A stretch of DNA of 64,000 nt. Source: Lactarius indigo. Its lineage: Eukaryota; Basidiomycota; Agaricomycetes; Russulales; Russulaceae. The notes beneath the pieces were generated by a model that did no database searches, was not told where the DNA came from, and worked only from the letters and a program-made list of their open reading frames with translations. Each line of letters starts with the position of its first letter. The first letter of the stretch is position 1. The position numbers and the translations under genes are program-made. The stretch is from NCBI GenBank assembly GCA_025766275.1, contig JAFKAC010000091.1, positions 171,301 to 235,300 on the forward strand, written 5' to 3'. Positions 11,301-21,951 of the stretch are shown piece after piece.

Positions 11301-12212
11301 CAGCAGGTAAATCATTTCGGTGGTCAATACGGTACTCCGCTACATGCATCAGTACTCGGGGGGCACATCAAGGTTGCTCAGATACTACTCGAGCGTAACG
11401 CGGAGGTCAATGCCTCAAATGACGACCTCGGATATACCCCATTACACATGGCATCGGATGCTGAAAACCCTGATTTTGTGCAGTTATTACTAAACCACAG
11501 TGCGGATGCGCGCGTACGGGACAACAGCGGGAGAACACCTCTACATTTGGCGGCATCTCTCGAGACCCTCGAGGTAATTCGGATACTATTCAAGAGCAAT
11601 GTAGAGGTCAATTCCCGGGACGGCGATGGATTTACCCCATTACACCGAGCAACAAAGACCGGAAATCATGATATTGTGCGGCTACTGCTGGACCACGACG
11701 CAGATGTGGGTGCGCGCGATAGTAGCGGGTACACTCCACTCCATATAGCATCATACCGTGGTCACCTCAAGGTTGCTCGGGTGCTGCTGGAGCGCAGTCC
11801 AGAGATCAACTCCCAGGACGACCGCCGAGCTACCCCGTTACACAGAGCATCGAAGGGTGGAAGCCCTGATGTCGCGCGGTTGTTGCTGATCCACGGCGCA
11901 GATGTGCACATGCGGGACGAGAGGGGAAACACTCCGCTGCATTTGGCGGCGGCTAACGGGAACCTCGAGGTTACTCGGGTATTACTCGAGCACGATGTAG
12001 AGGTAGATTCCCGGAATGACAAGGGATCGACCCCATTACTCCGAGCAGCAGAGGGTAGGTGGGGAGGAGACTTAGACATTGTGCGGGTCTTGCTGGACCA
12101 CGGTGCGGATGCGCAGGCACGCAACCACCTTGGATTGACCGGATCCGAACTAGCAACTGGCCGGCGACAGCAGGAGATTATACAATTGTTATCTAACCAC
12201 GCCGCGGAATGA
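8378..12212 (+). pseudogene. NLR-A: Goodbye-NACHT-ankyrin gene with one in-frame stop
   Basis: This is a fungal STAND/NLR receptor of the kind linked to self/non-self recognition. Exons are 8378..8665, 8722..8772, 8828..9023, 9072..9350, 9422..9481, 9535..9705, 9764..9788, 9843..10439 and 10493..12212. Phases are consistent over 1,128 codons, but codon 744 (11055-11057) is TGA where NLR-B has TGG (Trp). The order is a Goodbye-like helical domain (about 1-210), eight heptads (about 215-271), NACHT with P-loop GSGKS in a 25-base exon and Walker B YLIMDALDEC, a helical linker, then about ten ankyrin repeats after the stop. The 743-residue product would have an ATPase but no sensor. Everything else is intact, so the lesion looks recent; an alternative is a functional truncated form. 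Confidence 0.85.
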
Positions 12213-12526
12213 GCAAACGGGACGTAATATGGTATCTTCGTTGACTTAGCGATGTAAACGTGACGATTCCTTTGTTTACTGTACATTCTTACTGGATTGA
12301 TTCGCCGAAACCAATATTATGCTGCGAAATCATACGCGCGTTCCCTCCACTTCCGAAATTCCGGTCATACTATATGACATGTTAACTATTATCACGCAAC
12401 CGCTGCCAACTCGTGTTCCCTTAGAGACAGTCAAGTTCATATCGACTACCATACAGGTGTTCAGCGATGAGGGTCACTAAGGCTGTAGAATTCTTCTATA
12501 GGGTGCTCCGAGGAATGGGCCAGCCT

Positions 12527-13779
12527 TCAGTAACGGCTCTTCGAAGTCCCGGCCTTTGCCTCTGCGGCAAAGGGATAGTCAGTATATCCCTCGGCGCCTG
12601 TGCTATAGAGTGTCTCGCATTTAGGTTGTGCGAGCTCGATGTTCTCCTTCAGGAGATCAGGCTGTCAAAACGGACTAATCAGTGCGGAGTTCGACGTGAA
12701 TCGGACCAGTCGATACCGACATTTGCGATAAAGTGGCGCGCAAACGAAACGAGGCCGCCTTCGTTCTTGATCGTCTCCACAGCGGAGTCGCGCGCAAGTC
12801 GGTATTAGCGATGTACGGCCCGACGCCCCATATGTCGCGTAGGACTTTGTTTGACGCTCCACTTGAGTTGTCACTGGCGGGAGGGTCCAAAACGTGGATG
12901 TATGCAAAATCAGGATGATTGTCGCGGATGCGCGTGACGAGCTCTGCATACGTCAGGATCGGGTCCGGCATCCCTATCCTTGAAAACTGGCGTCGTCCAT
13001 CCCCATCAACAGCAGCCGACGTAAGCGGGGAAACAAACTTACCCTGTAATTTCAGATACGGGCTGAAACATATGCCGACTTTATTCGCTCCTGCCGCTTT
13101 GACCACCGCGTCCGTAACTTCCAGTACGAAGCGCAGACGGTTCTCGGGCGAGCCGCCGTACTCGTCCGTCCGCTTATTCGTGACGGGCTGGAGGAACTGG
13201 TCCGGGAGGTAGCCGCTTGCCGAGCGGATCTCAACTCCATCGAACCCCGCTTTCAACACCTCATTTTCTGCGGCGGTCGCGTATAGCTGCACTTATTCCT
13301 TAATCTCTGCGACGGTCAGCGCGCGCGGCGTCTCGTGGCCCTCCAGTGTGATGGCTCTCGGCGCGACGGCCTCGTAGTCGCCCGCTTTCCGGAGGATGTC
13401 GCTCTCGGTTACACGCCCGAGGACCCAGAGCACTGAATAAATGAACGATCCATTTGCATGTACCGCGTTCGTGATCTAAGAAAACAATAGGAAAAAAAAC
13501 GTCAGAGAAGAAAGGTAAGCGAACCGATTTCTACCCCGCGATCTGTTCGTCGGAACGGATGTTGGTGGATCCGCCTGCATGCAGGGCAATGAACATTCCC
13601 TCGCTGATGGCGAGAGTGCTGCAGGTGCTGGTGCGTTGCTTGTAGTATTCGAGGCCGAGCGGACCGTGGACATATCGCTCGTCGGCGCGGGTCTGCTTCA
13701 TGGGATCCAAGACGACTCGGGTGCTGCAGGCTGGCGGTGCCAACCTGGGCTGGAATAGTTTTGGGACGGGAGCGGCCAT
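12527..13779 (-). pseudogene. OYE3, inactivated old yellow enzyme copy
   Basis: It is homologous over its whole length to OYE4, with the same four-exon layout and conserved splice sites, but broken several times. In exon 1 a 4-base loss and a later 1-base gain scramble about ten codons after LFQP, five codons before SDEQIAG are missing, and the Trp codon after IAG is TAG (13530s). In exon 2 the Tyr of KEYVQLY is TAA. In exon 3 one base is lost near 12796. The His/Asn pair reads Arg and Ser, QLW reads VLW, and the FMN-phosphate Arg of GIR reads Cys. Nine bases are also missing after PDL in exon 4. It lies convergent to NLR-A, 315 bases away. Confidence 0.9.
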
Positions 13780-13959
13780 GTGAGCTATGCGGGGCGGCGA
13801 AATGCGATCAATAATTTCGGAACGGCCCACAATTTATGCGGCAAGTCATGGGGGGCATGTCTTTCAGCAATGATGATTAATCTTCTTGTTTATCACCGAC
13901 GATATTGGGCGCATGATGGAGGCGTCTGTCCTAAATTGCAGAATCAAGGTCAGCTTCGA

Positions 13960-13975
13960 GACGTCGTTGACGTGA
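13960..13975. promoter_or_regulatory. Paired bZIP-type sites upstream of OYE3
   Basis: GACGTCGTTGACGTGA matches the element upstream of OYE2 (4231-4246) at 15 of 16 positions, although OYE3 itself is dead. Confidence 0.45.
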
Positions 13976-14060
13976 TTTTCACCATCGTGACTTTGGCAAA
14001 CTCTTGGAGGAAATATGTTACATTGTATCGCGCCGAGAAAAAGAGCTAGGCTGGCTCCTG

Positions 14061-15615
14061 CGGCCCATTTTTCTTTTGACTGCCCACACTAGAAGTGTAC
14101 CCGGTCCAGTTCCCAAATCGAACTGTATGTACATTTTGTGAACTATGCATCTGGCCGCGCGACCGCTTCAAGCTTAGCCTTGATCTCGTCGTGACGCGTG
14201 CGAGTGGCTCAGGCCTTCGACACTGAGCCCAGCGGGAATTGATCTTTCCCAAGACAAAAATGCGAAAAATCCCCAATAGAGTACAAAACACATTTGACGA
14301 CTATTGTCTTCCACACCTTCCATCAAAGACTCCAAGGTGAACTATAGAGATTTATGGCGCGGAGTCAGTCGAATATGTACAACGCGTGAGCGTTGGAGGT
14401 CCAGAGTAGAGCGTATGGTGCAGATATTATTCCATAGATAACCGGTTTGACTACGGTAATATTATGATTATGTAATATGTCGGTCTAGCCTCTTTGCCGG
14501 ACTGTATACGTTCCGGGCTGAATCCCAACATGAGCTCCTTCAAGTGGCAAGCTCCAAAGTCAAGCAAGAACTCAAGTCCAAAGTTTTACTGTACAGTAAG
14601 TTCAAGCTCCAGACGTGAGGATCACGAGATTGGTCACGCCGCTTGACTGTCAGTCCACGTGACTCAGCGCGTCTTGGTGTACGGATGCTCCTTCAAGTTT
14701 CCCTCCGTCATTTCCACCCTACATTGACCAAAAGATATTTAATTCTCACATTTTCCACCCATTTAAAACATATCTGGTACGAACATTGTTAAGACTTATT
14801 GTAAAGAGACTAGTCTCTGGCGATAGTGATGTTCCTCAGCGCTCAGCCTCTGAGGTGTCAGCCCTCAAGAAGCCTTGAAGCCCGCGCCTTTCTGCCAGAC
14901 TGTGGCATCACGCTGTCCATCCTGTCCACGATCCAATGGAATCCTGTGCTCCTCGAGCATCCAACGTAGCCACCCTCAGTTCCCGCCCGTTGATTCAGGT
15001 AACACGTTTACCCCCTGTGCTCTCTCACGAGGGCAGGCGAGACGGTCGGACGTCGTTAAGGATGGGCTACTGCATCTCTCTGCTCTAATTCGTCGTGTTT
15101 GAGCCACCGTCGGCGAGCGGCTGGGCGTGTGATCTTACCCTGCAGAGCGTCTTGACGGTCATTCTGCGACGATGACAGCTGTGACTCTCGTAAATGGAGT
15201 AGAAGGATGCACGCGTTAGGATGTAGACGGACCGTCGACCACTTCCTTGCCCTTGTCACTACTTCGCCAACTGGCGCGCGGTACGCCAAGTTGGACACGG
15301 GAGCCGAGTGCCAAGATGGGTTCCTCATGGACGCTGTTCGATTCTCACACTCGCACCTTGTTCTTGAACAGCGAACGAATCTAGGTGTCGTGTCTTTCAT
15401 GCGGGTCTATTCCATCTTGGGCTGAATGTCATTGTATGTGTGCGTCTATCATACTGGCTCCCTGGGAATATTAATGCGAGGCGGCTATCTGTCAGAAACA
15501 CGTCCCTACCGTAACTATGTGTTGGTGTAATAAGTACCCTCTGGTACCCCCCCCCTTGCGACTTTCTCTCTATCCCTAAGTACCTAAACAAGCCCCTTCC
15601 GAGTCAACTAGCACC
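14061..15615. other. Intergenic, 5' flank of NLR-B with an extra about 280-base block
   Basis: No gene is seen. The stretch matches 7050-8377, except for about 14345-14620, which is absent from the first copy; there the first copy has only about 40 unrelated bases. The block is AT-richer and contains repeated AAGTTC/CAAGCTCC words. Confidence 0.55.
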
Positions 15616-18600
15616 ATGTCCCAAGTTCCGTCTACTGCCACCTCTTCCACAAACTTTCCGACGATCTTTGCAGCTGCTTTAGAAGAATACAAGCGCCAGA
15701 CAAAGAGGGACATTGCTTCCCATCCCCTAGCCACCCGGCTGCAGTCCTGCGATTCTCCCAGTGACATTCTCTCCATGCTTCGGGCCCAATTCCAGACGTC
15801 TGATCGATATCGGGCTGCCAATGAAAGGTGGACAAAGTGGCTCGATCCCACTGTGAATGTCATGTGCGCGTTCTCTGCGACCCTCGGTAACGGTGTTGGA
15901 CTGGTAATTGCGAAACTTGAGTCACTCAAGATCTACCCTCTGATGTGTGTCATTACAGATATTCCCACCATCAAATGCGATCTTTGTTGGGATTGGCGTC
16001 CTCCTCCAAGTGAGCATCATCTTTAACCTATGTGTTCTGACGATATATTTATCCCTTAGGCCATCAAGGATGTCCGCGCTAGCCAAGATGCTCTTGTAGA
16101 CCTGTTTGGCCGCTTGGAGAACTTCTTTAAACGGCTTGAACAATATATCGAGGTCCGGCCAACGGCAGCTATGACGGACATTATCGTAAAGATCATGGCT
16201 GAGGTCCTCTCGATCCTTGGGATCGTGACGAAGGAGGTCGGGCAGGGGCGAACGAGTATGTCCTTTTCTATCGATAAATCGCCCAAAAATGACCGTCGTA
16301 CAGAGGCGTATCTGAAGAAGCTGATTGGAAGGAAGGACGTGGAAGACGCGCTTCACCGCCTGGACCAATGGACTCAAGAGGAGGCTCGCATGGCAGCAAT
16401 AGAAGCCCTGAGGATCACCCGTGGCATTGATGACAAGGTCAAGGGCGTGGATGAAAAGGTGGAAGCCGTCGATGGGAGGGTGCGGGTTGTTGATATCAAA
16501 ATAGACGGTATCGATGGTAAGATGCAGAGCGTCGACGGCCAGATACAAGGCGTCGACCACAAAGTCGGTTCAGTCATCGAAGGTCTGTTATACCCGCATT
16601 ACCCGGCCCCGGGCCCGAATAGTCCTCAGCCTTTTACTGGTTAGATGTAAAAAAGAACGGAGTAGCAATTCAACAAGTGGTCAACCAAGTCAGCGACATG
16701 AATCGTTCGTAATCTTCTAACCTCATCATCGCCGATCACCGAAGCTTGACCTCTCTTACAGGGAAAGAATTACGCAAGGACCTTCTTAAATGGGTTGCTC
16801 CCCCCGATCCATCTTTTGATTATAACAACGCATCTAGTACTCGTCACAAGGGTACCGCTGCGTGGTGCACCAAAGGGAACACGCTTGTAGATTGGAAAAC
16901 ATCTGGCTCATTGTTTTGGATCCACGGAAAACGTACGTATCCCATCATCGTGTGCGTCATAGTTGCCACTAACGACTCCCGGCTTGATAGCTGGCTCTGG
17001 GAAGACTGTTCTCAGGTACGTTACCTCTCATGCGAGTCGATTCCTTATTGAAATATTATGGCAAGTTCGGCGATTATCCATGATATCAAAGCCATTTCCG
17101 ACTCCGGGGACGCTCGCATGGCCTATTTCTTTTTCACTTTCACGGGCACAGAAAAACAAGACTCCCGTGCTTTATTATCATCCCTTCTCGTTCAGCTCTC
17201 CAATCAATCCGATAAATTCTGTGATGTTCTTCAAAGGTTATTTTCAGCACACAAGGACGGATCAGAACAGCCGACAGACGACTCCCTCTTCAAATGCCTT
17301 GAAAATATGCTCGCGATCGAAGAACAAGTACCTATCTACCTCATCATGGATGGCCTCGATGAGTGTCCCAATGACTCGGGCATTCCATCGCCGCGTGAAA
17401 AGGTCCTTGAACTGGTGAAAGCACTTGTCGAGATTCGCCGTCCAAATCTGCGTCTATGTATAACGAGTCGTCCAGAGTTCGACATTCACATCACACTTGA
17501 GCCTTTGGCAACTCAACAATTGTCCCTCCACGACGAAGACGGACAAAAGCAAGACATTAACGATTACATTATTTTTGTCGTTCACTCAGATCAACGAATG
17601 AAGAAATGGCTAGACGATGATAAGAATGCGGTCATCGGGGAGCTCACAAAGAAAGCAAATGGAATGTGAGGGTTTCTTTAAACGCTCGCAATCACCCCAC
17701 CTACTTACATTCTCGCAGGTTCCGATGGGTAATTTGCCAATTAGAGGTTCTGCGGCGCTGTGTTCCGATAGATGTGCGCCGCATCCTCGAGAAGCTTCCC
17801 GAGACACTGGATGAGACATATGAGCGCATACTGAAGCAGATCCACAAGGCAATTAGACATTATGCCCATCGACTTTTGCAATGTCTCACAGTAGCCGTTC
17901 GTCCACTCAGAGTCGAGGAGCTCGCGGAAGTGCTCGCGTTTGACCTGGACACGGAAAGCATTCCAAAGTTGATTACGGATTGGCGCTGGGAAGACCAAGA
18001 AGAAGCGGTCCTGTCGGCCTGTTCCAGTTTGGTCTCCATAATCAGCGACGAAGACCAGCGAATTGTTCAGTTCTCGCATTTCTCTGTAAAAGAATTCCTG
18101 ACATCGGATCGCCTCGCGACTTCCATGGAAGAAGTGTCCCGGCGGTTTCATATTCCCATCGAGCCTTCCCACGTGATTCTTGCCCAGGCTTGTCTCGGCA
18201 CATTATTCCGTCTTGACGACCATGACAACGACAGCGCCAAACATATTCCTCTTTTTCGATACGCTGCTCAACATTGGGTCGCGCATGCTAAGGTCGGGGA
18301 TGTGGAACTACAGATAAAAGACGCAATGGATTATTTCTTCGACATGGACAAGTCGCATTTTTCAGCATGGGTGCGAGCACAAGACATACAAGAGCTCTTG
18401 ACGGTTTCCGCGTCTGAGCGCCAGAGGCCTGTGCCATTTCCAGCCGCTCCCTTGTATTTCGCGGCTCGGAGGGGATTCCGTGGTCTAGTGGAACGCCTAG
18501 CAATCAAGCACCCACAGCAAGTAAATCATTTCGGTGGTCGACACGGCACTCCACTGCATGCGTCCGTGCTTGGGGGACATATCAAGGTTGCTCAGATACT

Positions 18601-19429
18601 GCTCGAGCGTAACGCGGAGGTCAATGCCTCAAATGACGACCTCGGATATACCCCATTACACATGGCATCGGATGCTGAAAACCCTGATTTTGTGCAGTTG
18701 TTACTGAACCACAGTGCGGATGCGCGCGTACGGGACAACAGCGGAAGCACACCACTGCATTTGGCGGCGTCCCGTGAGAGTCTCGAGGTAGCTCGGATAC
18801 TATTCAAGGGCAATGTGGAGGTCAATTCCCGGGATGACGAAGGATCGACACCATTACACCGAGCAGCGAGAAGCGGAAACCGTGATATTGTGCGGTTATT
18901 GCTGGACCATGACGCAGATGTAGGTGTGCGCAATAACAGCGGCGGCTACACTCCACTGCATATAGCATCATTTCGTGGTTACCTCGAGGTTGTTCGGCTA
19001 CTACTAAAGCGCAATCCAGAGATCAACTCCCAGGACGACCGCCGAGCTACCCCGTTACACAGAGCATCGAAGGGTGGAAGCCCTGATGTCGCGCGGTTGT
19101 TGCTGATCCACGGCGCAGATGTGCACATGCGGGACGAGAGGGGAAACACTCCGCTGCATTTGGCGGCGGCTAACGGCAACCTCGAGGTTACTCGGGTATT
19201 ACTCGAGCGCGATGTAGAGGTGGACTCCCGGAACGACAAGGGATCGACCCCATTACTCCGAGCAGCAGAGGGCAGGCGGGAAGGTGATTTAGAAATTGTG
19301 CGGCTCTTGCTGGACCACGGTGCGGATGCTCAGGCACGCAACCACCTTGGATTGACCGGATCCGAACTAGCAACTGGCCGGCGACAGCAGGATATTATAC
19401 AATTGTTATCTAACCACGCTGCGGAATGA
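15616..19429 (+). CDS. NLR-B: Goodbye-NACHT-ankyrin receptor, 1,126 residues
   Basis: Exons are 15616..15903, 15959..16009, 16060..16255, 16304..16582, 16645..16704, 16762..16932, 16991..17015, 17066..17665 and 17719..19429; every phase agrees. Residues about 1-210 resemble the fungal Goodbye STAND N-terminal domain. Residues about 215-271 are eight heptads of the type VDxKVxx. The NACHT NTPase follows: P-loop PGSGKT on its own 25-base exon (about 349-357), Walker B YLIMDGLDEC, sensor TSRPEFD. Then comes a helical region containing QFSHFSVKEFLTS and ten or so ankyrin repeats (about 800-1126). Such proteins are cytosolic NTP-driven switches in heterokaryon incompatibility or immunity-like responses; the ligand is unknown. 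It converges on OYE4 with 313 bases between. Confidence 0.92.
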
Positions 19430-19742
19430 ACAAACGGGACGTATATAGTATATCCATTGACTTAGTGATGTAAACGCGAAAATTCCCCTGTTTACTGTAC
19501 ATTCTCACTGGAGTGATTCGCCGAAACCAATATCATGCTGCGAAATCATACGCGCGTTCCCTCCACTTCCGAAATTCCGGTCGTGCTATATGACATGTCA
19601 ACCATTATGACGCAACCGCTGCCAACTTGTGTTCCCTTAGAGACGGTCACATTCAGATCGACTACCATACAGGTGTTCAGCGATGAGCGTCACTAAGACC
19701 GTCAAACTCTTCCATAGCATCCTCCAAGGAATGGGTCAGCCT

Positions 19743-21059
19743 TTAGTAACGGCTCTTCGAAGTCCCGGCCTTTGCCTCTGTGGCAAAGGGATAGTCAGTA
19801 TATCCCTCGGCGCCTGGGCTATAGATTGTCTCGTGATTAGGTTGTGCGAGCTCAATATTCTCCTTCAGGCGTAATGGGAGATCAGGCTGTCAAAACCAAC
19901 TAATCAGTGCGGAGTTCGACGTGAATCGGACCAGTCGATACCGACATTTGCGATAAAGTGGCGCGCAAACGAAACGAGGCCGCCTTCCTTCTCGACTGTC
20001 TCTATAGCGGAGTCGCGCTGGAAGTCAGTATTAGCGATGTACGGCCGGTCGCCCCATATATCGCGTAGGACTTTGTTTGACGCTCCACTTGAGTTGTCAT
20101 CGGCGGGAGGGTCCAAAACATGGATGTATGCAAAGTCGGGATGATTGTCGCGGATGCGCGTAACGAGCTCTGCAAAAGTCGGGATCGGGTCCGGCATCCT
20201 CATTCCTGCAACGAGGACCATCCGTTACGTCACAAAACGCCTCTGCCCCAACCGCGACTCACCCTGGTAAGTCGACCACGGGCTAAGACGTATGCCCACT
20301 TTGTTTGCGCCGACCGCCTTGACCAACTTATCTGCGATCTCCAGCACGAAGCGCGTGCGGTTCTCGATCGAACCACCATACTCGTCCGTTCGCGCGTTCG
20401 AGTTGGTCTGGAGAAACTGATCCGGGAGGTAGCCGTTGGCCGCGTGAATCTCAACTCCATCGAACCCTGCCTTCAGTACCGCGTTCTCCGCCGCGGTGGC
20501 AAACAATTGAACGTATTCTTTGATTTCCTCCACGGTCAGCGGGCGGGGGGCCTCGCCGTCCTTGATCGGGATGGCGCTCGGTGCGACAAATGGGTACATG
20601 CCGCTCTCCCGAAGGATGTCGGTATTTGCAGCGCGGCCGAGAGCCCAAAGCTGGAGGAAAATGGACGATGCGTTTGCGTGTACCGCATCTGTGACCTATG
20701 TTGAGAGAGAGAAAAACAAATGGGTCCAGGTGGGACCCGGTTCAATCAAGTCGTCAGTCAGAGAAGGAAAGCGAGAGAAAGTATGAGCGAACCGATTTCC
20801 ATGCCGCGATCTGCTTGTCATTCCATATACCAGGCATGTTTTTATATCCGGCAGCCTGCGCGGCAATGAACGTAGCTTCGGTGATTGCCAGAGTTCCTGG
20901 GACGCTGGTGCGCTGCTTGTAGTATTCTACAGCAAGTGGTCCGTGTACGTATTGCGCATCGGCGCGGACCCGAGTCATGGGAGCCAAAACGACCCGGTGC
21001 TGCAGGTTGGCGGTACCAACGCGGATGGGCTGGAAAAGCTTCGGGACTTTAGAGGCCAT
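19743..21059 (-). CDS. Old yellow enzyme OYE4, canonical active site
   Basis: The join is complement(19743..19886,19946..20205,20263..20695,20793..21059), giving 367 residues with phases consistent. It is the only copy here with the full OYE set: Thr29 (LAPMTR), QLW, His173/Asn176/Tyr178 (GVEIHAANGY), GIRLSPWSTYQG and the tail PDLPLRLKENIEL. It should be a working FMN-dependent ene-reductase acting on alpha,beta-unsaturated carbonyls, quinones or nitro compounds. The first intron is longer (97 bases) than in OYE1/2. OYE3 is its closest relative: both end with the same KAGTSKSRY tail, which OYE1/2 lack. Confidence 0.94.
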
Positions 21060-21730
21060 CTATTGTTCGTTCCAGTGGAAATGCGGACGGCGAAGTGAGT
21101 AAATGGACGAAAAGGTTAAAGGAAAAGGAAGGTCGTCCAAGTGAAGACCATATAACCCTCCTGGGCGCTTGCCGGACAGTGACGGATAGCGTGGATGACA
21201 AAGTCAACGAGAAATGCAGGATTGAATTGGGCAGCCTGAGTGAGACGCCGTAGTTCTTATCCACGCTAGACTCCGTGTCCTAGTCTCCCAGAAATAGCTA
21301 CAGGCACGTGGCAGAGGCTTCGAATTACACGAAACAGGTCATCATGCCGGTGGGCCGTTCTGTAACCAAACTTGTATTTTCCGCGCCAACGAGAGGCGCC
21401 ATATGAGAGTATCATATTGGTTCGTGGCGATAAGGCGCCTCAGGCTGATGACTAACTTGGAGTCAAGGTCGCTGGAAATCAGCTTAAAAATCAGTACTTG
21501 CTATGAAGCCATTGTGATTGAAATACAGGGCCGAACAATTATATTCAGGAATGTATGCCACATGGAGGTTTCTGTTGAGAGATGAACAGAGTCTCAAGCA
21601 GGTTTGCAATACTTGCTGCCCACAAGCTTGAAGAAGGAACGTCTTCAAGTTGATCGATAATCGATGCTTGGTAAGCTTGGTAAATTAGTCGGACCCCCCG
21701 CCGGCCGGCGACCGGACAGTGACCGGGATG

Positions 21731-21743
21731 TTCTCGACTGTTC
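21731..21743 (+). promoter_or_regulatory. Heat-shock-element-like triplet
   Basis: TTCTCGACTGTTC has the TTCnnGAAnnTTC layout with one mismatch (GAC for GAA), 209 bases before the BAG1 start. Confidence 0.45.
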
Positions 21744-21816
21744 TCAACACGTCAGGGGGATTCCGCCACACTGAGTCAGACGCTTTCAAGTGGACGGTCA
21801 CCGCCTTGACCCTCCA

Positions 21817-21824
21817 GAATGTTC
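21817..21824 (+). promoter_or_regulatory. Heat-shock-element core GAATGTTC
   Basis: A perfect GAAnnTTC core 54 bases before the TATA box of BAG1. HSF1 normally needs three units, so one core alone is weak evidence; the triplet at 21731 is nearby. Confidence 0.4.
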
Positions 21825-21877
21825 GCAACGACGCGCGTACCCGACGCGTACGCGCTGACAGAGCAGCTAGCAATCCC

Positions 21878-21884
21878 TATAAAT
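21878..21884 (+). promoter_or_regulatory. TATA box of BAG1
   Basis: TATAAAT lies 68 bases before the ATG at 21952. BAG2 has the same word 55 bases before its ATG. Confidence 0.55.
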
Positions 21885-21951
21885 TACCTTCCTCTGTCGG
21901 CACCAGCCACAAACAGTTTATTGATACACCACTCGAACATCTGCTCACATC

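Larger units (their letters stand above)
7045..14060. repeat. Large duplication unit 3 (NLR-A plus OYE3)
   Basis: This about 7-kb segment is repeated at 14090-21060 in direct orientation. Landmarks are NLR starts at 8378 and 15616, NLR ends at 12212 and 19429, and OYE stops at 12527 and 19743 (offset 7216-7238). Both couples keep about 315 bases between convergent genes. Confidence 0.85.
14090..21060. repeat. Large duplication unit 4 (NLR-B plus OYE4)
   Basis: This is the second copy of the 7-kb NLR/OYE segment. Homology to unit 3 ends near the OYE4 start codon; the OYE4 upstream region is unrelated to that of OYE2/OYE3. Confidence 0.85.
21060..21951. promoter_or_regulatory. Divergent upstream region of OYE4 and BAG1
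   Basis: These 892 bases separate two start codons pointing apart. The BAG1-proximal part has heat-shock-element-like words and a TATA box, listed separately. I see no gene inside. Confidence 0.55.
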
